From Roseinatronobacter domitianus (GTDB lineage: Bacteria; Pseudomonadota; Alphaproteobacteria; Rhodobacterales; Rhodobacteraceae): 64,000 bases of DNA. The position numbers and the translations under genes were made by a program. The stretch is taken from the NCBI RefSeq assembly GCF_023336755.1, contig NZ_JALZWP010000007.1:62001-126000 (forward strand), given 5' to 3'. The notes below the pieces were generated by a model, which saw only the letters and a list, made by a program, of their open reading frames with translations, made no database searches and was not told the DNA's origin. Positions 44,367 through 54,194 of the stretch are shown one piece after another. Every line of letters starts with the position of its first letter. Position 1 is the stretch's first letter.

Positions 44367-47300
44367 GCGCCACCATATCGCGCAGGAAAGGGCTTTCGGC
44401 CAAGGGCACTGATACATCCGGGGCGAACAACGTGTCGCGCCCTTCTGACAAAAGCGCCAGATACTTGCCGTATTCCTCGGCGTTGTTGAAATGCTGGCCG
44501 CGCGCGACTTCGGCCTGCGCTTTTGCGTGAAATTCCGAATTGTATTTGAAATGAGCAAATGCCAGCGCCCGGTCGGCAACTTTACCGCCCACGGCATAAT
44601 GCAACCCGGCAGAGAATTGCATCCAAGGTTGATACCGCATCAGGGCATATTTCTGAGCCACGAACAGGTTGCGTGCGGCGGGTTGGCCCATGGCTTCCAT
44701 CAGGCGGTGGCGCAGGTTCGACGTGACGCTGTCGCAATTCCCCCACGGCCCGCGCCCGGCATAGTCAAACCGCAACGGGGCGCGGTCGATATGGGTGGCT
44801 TCGGTAAATGGTCCGAGCGCGAAGCGCGCCTCTGACAAGGGGCCGGGCGGGTAGAGGTCAAGCATAGACAGGCGCACCATATCGGCACCGTGATGGGCCG
44901 GGCCACGCAGCAAGCCAGGCAGATCGCCCGTGACCCGCCGTTGCGGGTCGGGCAGCGACCAGAACAGGAATTCATCGGCATCAGCCACAAGGCTCCACCG
45001 ACCTTGCCGGAAATTCGCCAGAAGCGCCTCTTGCCACAGCACCCCGTAGCGCGACTCGTTGTAAGGAGTATCGGTTGAAAAAACCGTAACATCGGGCTGC
45101 GAAACCAGCATTTCCAGAGTCCCATCGTCGGAGCCGTTATCCGCCACAAGGAAGGCTCCAACCCCCAAACCGCGATAATGGTTCAGAAAATGCGTCAGCA
45201 TGAAGCCTTCGTTGCGCATAACTGCGATAACAGCGAGTTCTGCGCCGCGCGCCTGCGCCAAACGGTCAGATGGGCTGACAAGGTCAAGCGTGTTGCGCGC
45301 CCAGCCCAGCCGAACCGGCACAGTGGGTGGCCAGATTTTCATGGGCTGCGGCCATGGGTTGGCCAAGGCACGCCGCGCGGCCTGTAGATCGCCCCCGCTA
45401 TCCAGATGTGCGACCTTCAGTCCCGATCCGGCAAAGGGCAGAAAGCTGTTCTCGTAATTTGACAGAGGCGGCAGGCCGGGCGCGCTGTGGCGAAAGATCG
45501 CCATGTCGTAATTCTCGCCCGACAGGTGGATCCCGCGCAGGGCCAGAAGATCGCCAATCAGCTTGTCCTCCATGAACGACACGGCTTCCAAGGCGCGCCC
45601 TTCCGGCGTGGCGCGGGCCGCGTTCAGCGCGCGGAGCGCATCGCGGCCCAACAGATAGGCGGCGCTGCCATCGGCATAGACCGAAGGCTCTGGCGATTTG
45701 TCCAGATCGTTGCGCCCGCGCGCGCTGCTCGCCTTGCCCATATGCCAGGCACGGTCCATCTCTCCGCGTGTGCGGCGCAGCGGTCGCCCGTAATAAGGCA
45801 CACACAGCGCCGAAAGGTCCGCGAAAAAAGCCTCCGGGTCCAGAAAGCAGTCATCATCTATCTTGAGGATGCGGGAAAAGCCGGTTTCCGTGCGCGCCCA
45901 ATCTGCGATCGCAAGTATCTTCTGCGGTAGTCCCTCGTAATCATCCGGGGCTGGCAATTCGACGATACCCTTTACCAGTTTGGCCGGGCCTGTGCCGCCG
46001 CCCACGGCCACGACCATCGGCACGCCCGCTTGTTCCAGCAGGTCGCCCCAAGCTGCGCGGATCTTGGGCACGCGGTTGTCCAGGTAGGGTCGGCAGGAAA
46101 TCAGGACCACAAGCGTATCGGCCAGCGGGTTTGCTTGTGCGCGCAACACGGTGGCTGGCCCTGAAAGCGTCGGGTCCGGCGGCAGGATGCCGGCGGCAAA
46201 GGCGCGCAGATCGCTATCCGGACAGCAGGCGGCAAACCGGGCGCTGGCGTGGCGCAGTGCCGTGGTGGTGCTGTAATCGGCGCGATCGCGGCTGGCCAGA
46301 CCTTCTGCCAGTGTTGTCAGCATATGCCGCGCGGTCTTTGTGTTCCCAGCATGGGCAAGCGCCTCTGCCATGGCCAGCAGCACGGCACCCCCACAATATC
46401 CGGCTTCAGGGGTCAACAGGGTTGCGGCCTGTTGACGGAGGCTATCCAGGTCCTTGACGGGCTGATCCGCGCGAAGCTGGCGCAGGGCGGCCATTGCAGC
46501 GGTGCCAAGGCGCCGCATTGCATGGCCCATCGCGGGACGCGGTGTGTGGGAACTGGCAACGCGGACCCCTTCGCAGGCAAGGCGGTGCAGGTCGGGTGGC
46601 GGCGGATCCGGTCTGTTGTCACGCGGAAAGGCCAGCCAGCGGAGCGCAATTTCTTGCTGTTGCGGTGCGGGCAGATGTCCAATCGCAGGCGAGTTTGGGT
46701 CTGGCAGGCCGGGTTCGGGCAACAAAGACAGCCGATGAGCTTCGGTCCCGACAATATAGGCCTGTTCAAATTTTGCAATGATCTGCGCTGCGTTCGGCCC
46801 AGCGGCACCCGTCCAAAGCTCACGCGCCATGCGCGCCCAATCTGGCCACGCTGCCGGGACCAGATGCGCCGGAAGCAACCTGACCCGGTCCCAGAATTCT
46901 GGCACAAGCCCGTAGCTCTCCAGCACAAGGCGGATCAGCGTGGGTTCTATATCGTCCGGAAGGCGGTCGCGTTTGGCAATCATGTCCAAAACCGCGTCCA
47001 GAAGCTGCGGGCAGCGCATTTGCGTGCCAGAGTCGGCGACCAGCGTGCGGATCATGCGCAGATGTGCAGTCAGAAGGGCTTCCCGGCCCCAGAGCGACAG
47101 GTGTCCTCGCGGCCCGGCGCGGTCTTCGACCAAGGCGCGTATGGTCCAGGCAAGCGCGGGGGTAACGATCCATTTATCCTGCGCGGGCACCATTTTCGTC
47201 AGGGCATGATTCAGCCAGTCGTAGTCTTGCAAGGCCCAAAGCCGTGGCAATCCCGCCGAGGCCGCGTAGGGCGTATCGGGAGCCGGAATGACCGCTTCGT

Positions 47301-48399
47301 GCTGCTCGGCCAAGGCGAACAGAGCCACCGGGTCTGCATTGGTGCAGGCCCATTCGCTCAGGCCCAGCAGCAGATGGCCCATCTGCGTTTGCGACAGCGA
47401 CGCGTCCTGCAACAGTTTTGCAAGCGACGCGAGATTGCGTTCACCGTCTGGAAGCGCGTCGAACCGGGTGCGCAGTTCGGCAACCGGGTCTTTTCGGGGC
47501 ACCGGGCGCGCCATCATTTGGCGAGGACGAAACGCGCCCAAGCGATAGGCTTGCGCGGCTTGCCCCAGCGCGGTCAGGCAGTCTGGTGACAGGGCGTCAT
47601 GCACATCAGCCGCGCGCGCATGTTCTAGCGCCTGAAGCGCGGCCAGCGCGTCCAAATGGACCCAGCCGTCACGGCACAGCCGTTCAAGACGTGCGGTAAG
47701 CTCTGGTCGGCTTAGCGGCAAATGCCCGTGCGGGCTGCCGTCACGGTTTACCAAACGCAAGTCCTGCGGGTGGTCATGCCAAACCCGGCCCGGCAGCACG
47801 GCACAAACAATGCCGACGATATCTTCGCTTCCGGCAACAGGTTCAAGTGTCAGCATTTCGTCGTTTGGCAAGATGACGGCATGTGCCGGGTTCGGCCCTG
47901 TCCACGTCACCTCCATCCGGTCGGTCAGCCGCGCACCGCGCTCTGGCCCGGTCTGTGCCATCACGCGCACTGCTTGCGGCAGCGCGATCCGGGAAATCTG
48001 GTCCAGATTTGGAAACCCCCTCCGTAGCCCGTAACGCCCGCGGCGTGCTGGGTGCGGCAAAGCGTTCAGGCTCGCCAGACGGTGCCCGTCCAGCCAGATA
48101 TCAAGCGCAGTGCCGGGGCCGGTTGGTCCGGCCTTGAACTGCAAACCAAGCCGATGCGGGCCGACGGTATGGGGCAGGTCGCGGATCAGCTCGCGGCTCC
48201 AGCCCCGCAAGCTGTAGCGATTTATAATCATCAGCCTCGCGTCGCGCCGAAACTCGATATGGAGCGGCATGCGCGACAAGCTCTCATCCCAGAAGCCGAT
48301 CATCGGGTTCGGGTCCAGCCTCAGGTCCACCTCCAGCACGAGCGATCCTCTGCGCGGGGCGCGGAAAGTCAGGCTGTGCGAAGGCGGTGTCGGGATCAT
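44359..48399 (-). CDS. very large multidomain glycosyltransferase
   Basis: A 1346-residue protein without obvious membrane segments. Residues 1-170 look like a beta-sandwich (GSLVLEVDLRLD, LDIWLDGHRLASL), perhaps galectin/LamG-like. A long helical middle follows (about 230-740). A GT31-like domain (about 755-960) has VVLISCRPYLDN and LKIDDDCFLDPEAFF (a DDD motif near 845). A GT92/family-2-like domain (about 1050-1340) has AVMRNEGFMLTHFLNHYRG, VADNGSDDGTLEM and ADADEFLFW. The ATG at 48399 lies 13 bp after the sulfotransferase stop; the upstream frame would overlap that gene. It probably extends or decorates a surface glycan with two different sugars. Confidence 0.8.
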   Translation of the reverse strand: MIPTPPSHSLTFRAPRRGSLVLEVDLRLDPNPMIGFWDESLSRMPLHIEFRRDARLMIINRYSLRGWSRELIRDLPHTVGPHRLGLQFKAGPTGPGTALDIWLDGHRLASLNALPHPARRGRYGLRRGFPNLDQISRIALPQAVRVMAQTGPERGARLTDRMEVTWTGPNPAHAVILPNDEMLTLEPVAGSEDIVGIVCAVLPGRVWHDHPQDLRLVNRDGSPHGHLPLSRPELTARLERLCRDGWVHLDALAALQALEHARAADVHDALSPDCLTALGQAAQAYRLGAFRPRQMMARPVPRKDPVAELRTRFDALPDGERNLASLAKLLQDASLSQTQMGHLLLGLSEWACTNADPVALFALAEQHEAVIPAPDTPYAASAGLPRLWALQDYDWLNHALTKMVPAQDKWIVTPALAWTIRALVEDRAGPRGHLSLWGREALLTAHLRMIRTLVADSGTQMRCPQLLDAVLDMIAKRDRLPDDIEPTLIRLVLESYGLVPEFWDRVRLLPAHLVPAAWPDWARMARELWTGAAGPNAAQIIAKFEQAYIVGTEAHRLSLLPEPGLPDPNSPAIGHLPAPQQQEIALRWLAFPRDNRPDPPPPDLHRLACEGVRVASSHTPRPAMGHAMRRLGTAAMAALRQLRADQPVKDLDSLRQQAATLLTPEAGYCGGAVLLAMAEALAHAGNTKTARHMLTTLAEGLASRDRADYSTTTALRHASARFAACCPDSDLRAFAAGILPPDPTLSGPATVLRAQANPLADTLVVLISCRPYLDNRVPKIRAAWGDLLEQAGVPMVVAVGGGTGPAKLVKGIVELPAPDDYEGLPQKILAIADWARTETGFSRILKIDDDCFLDPEAFFADLSALCVPYYGRPLRRTRGEMDRAWHMGKASSARGRNDLDKSPEPSVYADGSAAYLLGRDALRALNAARATPEGRALEAVSFMEDKLIGDLLALRGIHLSGENYDMAIFRHSAPGLPPLSNYENSFLPFAGSGLKVAHLDSGGDLQAARRALANPWPQPMKIWPPTVPVRLGWARNTLDLVSPSDRLAQARGAELAVIAVMRNEGFMLTHFLNHYRGLGVGAFLVADNGSDDGTLEMLVSQPDVTVFSTDTPYNESRYGVLWQEALLANFRQGRWSLVADADEFLFWSLPDPQRRVTGDLPGLLRGPAHHGADMVRLSMLDLYPPGPLSEARFALGPFTEATHIDRAPLRFDYAGRGPWGNCDSVTSNLRHRLMEAMGQPAARNLFVAQKYALMRYQPWMQFSAGLHYAVGGKVADRALAFAHFKYNSEFHAKAQAEVARGQHFNNAEEYGKYLALLSEGRDTLFAPDVSVPLAESPFLRDMVALR

Positions 48400-48412
48400 C
48401 CTGTGGGTCCGA

Positions 48413-49156
48413 TCAGGTTCGAAAGGCCGGATTGCGGCCATGCTCAAGTTGCCGCGCAAAGACCTGTTGGATTTGCGCCTCGCTCGGTCGGTCGCCAACA
48501 AGCGCGAACAGGGGCGCCAGCGCGTCCCGGTCGCGGATATAGTCGTCGTAATGCAGCATCCGGCTGGTCGCCGGATGCGCCGCTGCATAGGCGCGGAACA
48601 ACGCTTCGGCCTCTGCCAATGTGGCGCGCACGAAATCGGGATCACAGACCCCCCACCACGCAGAGCGCGCGACATCGTCATGCGCGCGGGTGTTGAACAC
48701 GAAGCGGCTACCGGGGAAGAATCGGGCGATGAAATTCAGATAAACGGGAAACAATTCCGGGTCGCTATGGACCCGAATTTCCTTGAACCCGCCCATGCGT
48801 GTTCCGTTTGGCAGATTCAAAACCTTCCGATGGAACAGTGCGGCAATGTCACGTCCGACCGCGTCCGGGTCGATAAGCTCTGCTCCGAACCAAGGACGCG
48901 TTGAATCCGTTTCTGCGCCACGGGTCCGCAGGTCATTGATGGGGCCGGCGCTGTCCAGCGCATGCCACGCCTGAAACAGATGCCACAGGGTATTGTTGTT
49001 CTCGCCGCGCACCACGATGCCATCGATGCAGTTTAGCAAGTGCTGCAACATCGTGGACCCCGAGCGCCCATATGTGACAATGAACACATATCCCTGTGGC
49101 GGGTGATCGCCCTTCAACGCGCCGGAAGGTGGTGTTGCGGTCACGTCAGGCGGCAC
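48413..49156 (-). CDS. sulfotransferase family protein
   Basis: A 247-residue PAPS-dependent sulfotransferase-like protein. The 5'-phosphosulfate loop is TYGRSGSTML (about residues 29-38); the 3'-phosphate site is likely RFVFNTRAHDDVARSAWW, and a WHLFQAWHALDS helix follows the first motif. It probably sulfates a carbohydrate. The start is GTG at 49156, inside the end of the next gene upstream, with a second GTG at 49144; neither has a strong ribosome-binding site. It lies directly before the giant glycosyltransferase gene. Confidence 0.82.
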   Translation of the reverse strand: MPPDVTATPPSGALKGDHPPQGYVFIVTYGRSGSTMLQHLLNCIDGIVVRGENNNTLWHLFQAWHALDSAGPINDLRTRGAETDSTRPWFGAELIDPDAVGRDIAALFHRKVLNLPNGTRMGGFKEIRVHSDPELFPVYLNFIARFFPGSRFVFNTRAHDDVARSAWWGVCDPDFVRATLAEAEALFRAYAAAHPATSRMLHYDDYIRDRDALAPLFALVGDRPSEAQIQQVFARQLEHGRNPAFRT

Positions 49157-49886
49157 AGAGCGTTTCCAACCGTGTCAGCGCCTCTGCGAAATTCGGGACA
49201 TAGGCGGCGATCTCGGTGGAGTTCTGGCCTTTGCTCTTGGAAAAGACCTGAAGCCGCGTGTCGTCGGGCTGTGCCACGATCCCGGCGCGGCGGGCAATCG
49301 CAACCACCTGTTCCGCGGGAGAGCGCTCAGACAGATAGATCTCTTCAAAGACTTGCCAGTCCCACGCTATGCCCCGATTGCGCAACAGGGTCAGGGTCTG
49401 GCCCAAGGCTGCGAAATCTGCATGCACGCGGTGGGGCAGGCGGGCAAGGTCAATGGTATGGGGCTTCTGCGCGCCAGATATGATCTTGGGGTAAATGCGG
49501 GCGGCATCTGTTGCGCCCCATGCCCCGGTTGCCCCTGCAAGCAGTAAAGAGCCGATGCGCTTTGCCTCGTTCCGGCGTGTTAATAAAATCATGTGGTAGC
49601 CGCGCGCCTGGCCCGCGTCGATCAGCGCCTGCGTGACGGGTATAGGCAGCACTTCGATGCAATGTTTGATATTGGGCGTGTCGCGCAAGGCCGTGTCAAT
49701 CTCGGCGCGCAGACGGGCCGTATCGCCATGGGCTGCAAACCCTTCGGTAATTGCGCCCAGCTTGCGTTCGGGGTTGAAGGGCTCATGCTCTATTGTGCGG
49801 AAGGCCGAAAGCTGCGCGAGGGCCGCAGTCAACTCCGTCCCACCAGTGCGGCGCAGCGTCAGGATGATCCAGGGTTTTTCGGGCAT
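49146..49886 (-). CDS. sulfotransferase-like protein (second)
   Basis: A 246-residue protein with an N-terminal ILTLRRTGGTELTAAL, which resembles the phosphate-binding loop of Stf0-type sulfotransferases, then HEPFNPERKLG and a later MILLTRRNEAKRIGS. The second half has a QVFEEIYLSERSPAEQ helix. It is less typical than its neighbour; a nucleotide-sugar or other P-loop transferase is possible. It overlaps the next gene by 11 bp and starts inside a small gene upstream. Confidence 0.75.
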   Translation of the reverse strand: MPEKPWIILTLRRTGGTELTAALAQLSAFRTIEHEPFNPERKLGAITEGFAAHGDTARLRAEIDTALRDTPNIKHCIEVLPIPVTQALIDAGQARGYHMILLTRRNEAKRIGSLLLAGATGAWGATDAARIYPKIISGAQKPHTIDLARLPHRVHADFAALGQTLTLLRNRGIAWDWQVFEEIYLSERSPAEQVVAIARRAGIVAQPDDTRLQVFSKSKGQNSTEIAAYVPNFAEALTRLETLCAA

Positions 49887-50104
49887 GGTCCTGCCTTGGG
49901 CAAACTCTCACTCACCATATCAGCCAATGCCCCAGCTTCAAGCCATGCGACGCGGCAGTGTCGGTTCTCTCTTGGGCGCTGAAAGATCATCAGGGCGTCA
50001 AAGCCGGGCACCGACGTGTCACCAAGGTTGAACGCGTCGGTTGGCAAAGCCTCAAACCCATTCGGTGGCATGACCATACGACCCGGCCAGTTGAATTGAC
50101 GCAT
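49859..50104 (-). CDS. small uncharacterised protein upstream of the sulfotransferases
   Basis: An 81-residue frame starting at an ATG preceded by a GGGGGTGAAGG purine tract. The sequence (VMPPNGFEALPTDAFNLGDTSVPGFDALMIFQRP) has amino-acid use like a real protein and no low complexity. It overlaps the following sulfotransferase start by 28 bp and lies just after the ftsH terminator, so it would be first in the glycosyltransferase operon. I recognise no family. It could instead be leader sequence. Confidence 0.45.
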   Translation of the reverse strand: MRQFNWPGRMVMPPNGFEALPTDAFNLGDTSVPGFDALMIFQRPRENRHCRVAWLEAGALADMVSESLPKAGPCPKNPGSS

Positions 50105-50143
50105 CCTTCACCCCCAGAGACGGGCAATCCGGACGCACGACAC

Positions 50144-50172
50144 AAAAAAGACCCGGCCAAGAGGCCGGGTCT
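50144..50172 (-). terminator. intrinsic terminator after ftsH
   Basis: AGACCCGGCC (50149-50158) and GGCCGGGTCT (50163-50172) pair perfectly around a four-base loop. Read on the minus strand, the stem is followed by a run of T, giving a strong terminator about 27 bp after the ftsH stop. It insulates the glycosyltransferase cluster from the tol-ftsH operon. Confidence 0.93.
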
Positions 50173-50198
50173 GGGTTTCTGCCAAGCTGGATCGTGAC

Positions 50199-52121
50199 TT
50201 AGGCGCTTGGTTCGGGTTCCATCCCGCCATCACCCTCGCCGCCGCGTTTGCGCCCACGGGTTTTTGGAATGCTGGCGACCGACGGGGTGCCGCTGCTGGG
50301 CGTGTCGGCATCGTCATCATCGCGCCCAATGGGTTCGCCGCGCATGACCCGGCCAATTTCGGGGCCGGTCAGGGTTTCGTATTCCAGCAGACCCTGAGCA
50401 AGGTTTTCCAGATGCTCTTTATGCTCTGTCAGGATACGTTTCGCGGTCTCATAGCCTTCGTTGACCAACTCGCGCACCTTGTCGTCGATCATCTTCTGGG
50501 TAATCCCGGAATGGTTCGACCCGCCGCCATAGCTGCCAAGATAGCTTTGCTGCTCATTGGCATAATCGACATAGCCCAGTTCTTCATCGAAGCCGAATTG
50601 CGTGACCATGGCACGGGCAATCTTTGTCACTTGCTGAATGTCGCTTGCGGCACCAGAGGTCACGGCATCCTCTCCAAAGACCAGTTCTTCGGCCACGCGC
50701 CCACCCATCGCCATGGCGATCTTGGACTTGTATTTGCGGTAGCTGACCGACAGTTGATCGCGCTCTGGCAAGGACAGCACCAGACCCAGCGCGCGACCGC
50801 GCGGGATGATGGTCGCCTTGTGGATCGGGTCATGTTCCGGAACGTGCAGGCCGACCACGGCGTGACCTGCCTCATGGTAGGCTGTCAGCTTCTTTTCGTC
50901 CTCGGTCATGACCATGGAACGGCGTTCCGCGCCCATCATGACCTTGTCCTTGGCATTCTCGAAATCATCCATCACCACAAAGCGACGGTTCGAGCGCGCG
51001 GCCATAAGTGCCGCCTCGTTCACAAGGTTGGCCAGATCGGCACCAGAGAAGCCGGGCGTGCCGCGCGCGATGATGCGCAGGTCGACATTCGGGCCAAGCG
51101 GCACCTTGCGGGCATGAACACCCAAGATACGCTCGCGGCCCTTGATGTCGGGGTTTGGCACCTGCACCTGACGATCAAAACGACCGGGACGCAGAAGCGC
51201 AGGGTCCAGCACGTCGGGGCGGTTGGTGGCCGCGACGATGATGATGCCTTCATTGGCCTCGAACCCGTCCATCTCAACCAGAAGCTGGTTCAGCGTCTGC
51301 TCGCGTTCGTCATTGCCGCCACCATAGCCCACGCCACGCGACCGGCCCACGGCGTCGATTTCGTCGATGAACACAATGCAGGGCGCGTTCTTTTTGGCTT
51401 GCTCGAACATATCGCGCACGCGGCTTGCGCCAACGCCCACGAACATTTCGACAAAGTCAGAACCCGAAATGGTGAAGAACGGCACACCCGCTTCGCCTGC
51501 GACAGCCCGCGCAAGCAGGGTTTTACCAGTGCCGGGAGGGCCAACCAGAAGCGCGCCTTTCGGAATTTTGCCGCCCAGGCGCGAGAATTTCTGCGGGTTG
51601 CGCAGGAATTCCACGATTTCCTCAAGGTCGTCCTTTGCCTCGTCAATGCCCGCCACGTCGTCGAACGTTACGCGGCCTTGCTTTTCGGTGAGCAGCTTGG
51701 CCTTGGATTTGCCGAAGCCCATCGCGCCGCCTTTGCCGCCACCCTGCATACGGTTCATGAAGTAAATCCACACACCGATCAAAAGCAGGAAAGGTAGCCA
51801 AAGCATAAGCGTGGACATGAAGCCCGATTGCTGCTGCGGCGTCGCTTCGACGGGGATGTTCTGGTCCAGCAGGCGCTGGGTCAGCGTCGTGTCGTCGGGG
51901 CGCACGGTCGAATATTGCTGCCCGTCACTGCCGACAAACACGATACGCTCGCCGTCGATGGTGACGCGGCTCACCTCGTTACTGTCCACACGTGTGATAA
52001 AATCAGAGTAGTTCACGCTGCGCGCCGAGGATGTGCTGCTGCCATTGCTGAACATGTTGAACAACATGATCATCAACAGGAAGAGCACGATCCAGAAAGC
52101 GAAATTCCGTGCGTTGCCCAC
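50199..52121 (-). CDS. ftsH: ATP-dependent zinc metalloprotease FtsH
   Basis: Hexameric inner-membrane AAA+ protease that degrades misfolded membrane proteins and regulators. It is 640 residues with two N-terminal helices (about 6-22 and 107-125). The AAA module shows Walker [14 protein letters not shown], Walker [12 protein letters not shown] and the SRH region [18 protein letters not shown]; the zinc site is HEAGH. A basic/acidic C-terminal tail follows. It is the last gene of the tilS-ftsH end of the tol block, with a 76-bp gap after tilS. Confidence 0.98.
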   Translation of the reverse strand: MGNARNFAFWIVLFLLMIMLFNMFSNGSSTSSARSVNYSDFITRVDSNEVSRVTIDGERIVFVGSDGQQYSTVRPDDTTLTQRLLDQNIPVEATPQQQSGFMSTLMLWLPFLLLIGVWIYFMNRMQGGGKGGAMGFGKSKAKLLTEKQGRVTFDDVAGIDEAKDDLEEIVEFLRNPQKFSRLGGKIPKGALLVGPPGTGKTLLARAVAGEAGVPFFTISGSDFVEMFVGVGASRVRDMFEQAKKNAPCIVFIDEIDAVGRSRGVGYGGGNDEREQTLNQLLVEMDGFEANEGIIIVAATNRPDVLDPALLRPGRFDRQVQVPNPDIKGRERILGVHARKVPLGPNVDLRIIARGTPGFSGADLANLVNEAALMAARSNRRFVVMDDFENAKDKVMMGAERRSMVMTEDEKKLTAYHEAGHAVVGLHVPEHDPIHKATIIPRGRALGLVLSLPERDQLSVSYRKYKSKIAMAMGGRVAEELVFGEDAVTSGAASDIQQVTKIARAMVTQFGFDEELGYVDYANEQQSYLGSYGGGSNHSGITQKMIDDKVRELVNEGYETAKRILTEHKEHLENLAQGLLEYETLTGPEIGRVMRGEPIGRDDDDADTPSSGTPSVASIPKTRGRKRGGEGDGGMEPEPSA

Positions 52122-52197
52122 GGGCGTCTCCTTTAGTCAGGTCGGCGCGGATGCGCGCCATTCGTTGTAGTGTTACATAGCGATTGCTGCGCTGCAA

Positions 52198-53421
52198 TCA
52201 ATGCGCGTGATCCGGTGCAGGCCAATCAGGGGGCAATGCGCGGCATTTTGCCCGGAATTCGGGGTTAAACCCGGCCAAGGGCGCTGCGATCAGGCGGTCT
52301 TCTTGCCAGATCGCTGGGCTTGCCAGGACCGAGTCGCGCGGCACAAGCCAGCTTGCACGGTCGGTTAGTGCCGCCCCATCTGTCCCCAGTGGGCGAGTTA
52401 GCAGCCCTGTTTCCGCCGGTCCCTCTATCTGCCAGCGTCCATCCCAAGGTCCGGGTGCGGGCGCAGACAAGTCTGCCACCGCGTTCCATTCGCGGCAGAG
52501 GCGCAGGCTGTCGCGGGTTTGCACCAGCAGGCAGCCATGCAGTGTGGCGCGCGCGCTTTCTAGTGCAGCGCGCAAAGCGATCAGCCTTGGGCGATAGGGC
52601 GACTGACCGACCCAGCATAACCCCGCCGCTACAAGCCGTTCGCGTGTATCGGCGGGCAAGGCTGCCAGCCGCGTGCGGTCAAAGACCAGATCGCCATGGT
52701 CTTGCACGACGACGGTTTGCGCGGCTTGTGCCGCGGCATGATCCAGAACCGCGCGTGCGGCGGCCATATGGGCGGCGGTGTCGGCCAGGCGGTCCACGTC
52801 CAGACCCAAAGCATCTATTGCTTGGCGAATGCGCACGCGCTCATAGCTGGTGTCGGCATTGCTGGCATCTTCTGCCCAGTCCCAACCGATGCCGTGCAAG
52901 TCATCGCGCAAGGCGCTGCGGCGCAGGTCCAGCAGCGGGCGCAGCCATGTCAGACCGCCATCATGGCGGGCGGGGGCCATCGCCGCCAACCCATCGACGC
53001 CAGAGCCGCGCTTCAGTCGCATCAGCAAGGTTTCGGCCTGATCGTCGCGTGTATGGCCCAGTGCGATATGGTTGATGCCGCGAGCCTGCGCCCATCCGCG
53101 CAGCAGGTCCAGCCGGGCTTGCCGCGCGCGGTCTTGCAAATTGCCGCGTCCGTCCCAGGCCCAAGGCAAGATATCATGCGGCACGCTCAAACCGGCACAG
53201 CGCCGGGCGACCATCGCGCATTCTGCTCTGGCCTCTGGTCGTAACCCGTGATCGACCGTTGCGACATGAAGCGCGCAGCCATGTGCTGTGGCCCATTGGC
53301 TGGCCAAATGCAGCAATGCCATGGAATCGCCGCCGCCCGACACGGCCAGACCCAAGGCATGGGGTGGGTCTGGCAAAAGCGCCGTGATGGCGCTGTCGAA
53401 GCGGTCGCGCAGATCGCTCAA
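52198..53421 (-). CDS. tilS: tRNA(Ile)-lysidine synthetase
   Basis: Modifies C34 of tRNA-Ile (CAU) to lysidine so that it reads AUA. It is 407 residues. The N-type ATP pyrophosphatase loop is VSGGGDSMALLHLA, with the family's LGHTRDDQAETLLMRL and RPLLDLRRSALRDDL. It overlaps the cpoB stop (ATGA, 53418-53421). The essential tilS-ftsH order is conserved in bacteria. Confidence 0.96.
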   Translation of the reverse strand: MSDLRDRFDSAITALLPDPPHALGLAVSGGGDSMALLHLASQWATAHGCALHVATVDHGLRPEARAECAMVARRCAGLSVPHDILPWAWDGRGNLQDRARQARLDLLRGWAQARGINHIALGHTRDDQAETLLMRLKRGSGVDGLAAMAPARHDGGLTWLRPLLDLRRSALRDDLHGIGWDWAEDASNADTSYERVRIRQAIDALGLDVDRLADTAAHMAAARAVLDHAAAQAAQTVVVQDHGDLVFDRTRLAALPADTRERLVAAGLCWVGQSPYRPRLIALRAALESARATLHGCLLVQTRDSLRLCREWNAVADLSAPAPGPWDGRWQIEGPAETGLLTRPLGTDGAALTDRASWLVPRDSVLASPAIWQEDRLIAAPLAGFNPEFRAKCRALPPDWPAPDHAH

Positions 53422-54191
53422 GGGCAGGCAAGCCGCGCGCGCGCGTCCTCTGAGCGTGCGGCTTCCGGGCTGTCCGCGAAACGGTCGCGCAATTCGTCGA
53501 ACATGGCGCAGGCTTCGGCAACCTGTTCCAACTGTCCCAGACTTTCGCCCAAGGCCAGCAGCGCGCGCGGGGCATCTGGCCCATTGGGCGCCGCCATATA
53601 CAAGTTCAGATAAGCGCGCGCCGCGTCGGGTTCACGGCCCAAGCTGCGGTTTATCTCGGCCAGTCTGAAACTGGCCTCTGCCCCAAGCGGGGAACCGGGA
53701 TAGGTTTCTATGAACCGCGACAACGCAAGGACGGCACCTTCTTCATCGCCATTTTCGGCAAGCGCAATGGCCGCATCGAACGCTGGCTGCTCGCCAGCGG
53801 CAAGCTGTGGTTGCGGTGTTTCGCTTTCGCGGTCGGGCTGGCCAAGGTTTGGCGACGATAGCCCTTCGGTGCTGCCGCCTTCCAGTTCGGTCAAGCGAAA
53901 CTCCAGATCGCCCAAACGGTTCGAGGCTGCGTCAATACTGCGCCGGATGCGGTATTCCAGTTCTTCGGTGCGTCCCGTCAAATCCGCCAGCGCGGCTTCC
54001 ATCCGGTCCACGCGGTCCAGAAGGGTGCCATCGTAACCCGGTTGGCCTGCGGCCTCTCCCGAGGACAACTCGCGCGCCAGATCGGCGACCGCGCCGGTCA
54101 ATGCGCCAAGTTCCGCGCGCAACTCTGCGACGGTATCGGCCCCGGCAGGCAGGGCCAGAAACAAAGACAGAAGAAGCGCGCGCAACTGCAT
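53418..54191 (-). CDS. cpoB: Tol-Pal coordination protein (YbgF)
   Basis: Periplasmic protein that links Tol-Pal constriction with peptidoglycan synthesis. It is 257 residues: a signal peptide (about 1-18), a coiled-coil trimer region (about 20-110, with RMEAALADLTGRTEELEYRI) and tetratricopeptide repeats in the second half (FDAAIALAENGDEEGAVLALSRFI, AEASFRLAEINRSLGREPDAARAYLNL). It follows pal by 3 bp and overlaps tilS by ATGA. Confidence 0.95.
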   Translation of the reverse strand: MQLRALLLSLFLALPAGADTVAELRAELGALTGAVADLARELSSGEAAGQPGYDGTLLDRVDRMEAALADLTGRTEELEYRIRRSIDAASNRLGDLEFRLTELEGGSTEGLSSPNLGQPDRESETPQPQLAAGEQPAFDAAIALAENGDEEGAVLALSRFIETYPGSPLGAEASFRLAEINRSLGREPDAARAYLNLYMAAPNGPDAPRALLALGESLGQLEQVAEACAMFDELRDRFADSPEAARSEDARARLACP

Positions 54192-54194
54192 GGC

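Noticed and set aside
46249-47589. A 446-codon open frame antisense to the giant glycosyltransferase
   Set aside because: Composition (Arg, Gly, Gln, Trp-rich) is typical of shadow frames in GC-rich DNA.
50412-51797. A long open frame (about 461 codons) antisense to ftsH
   Set aside because: FtsH motifs fill the opposite strand; the antisense product is His/Arg-rich and has no ribosome-binding site.
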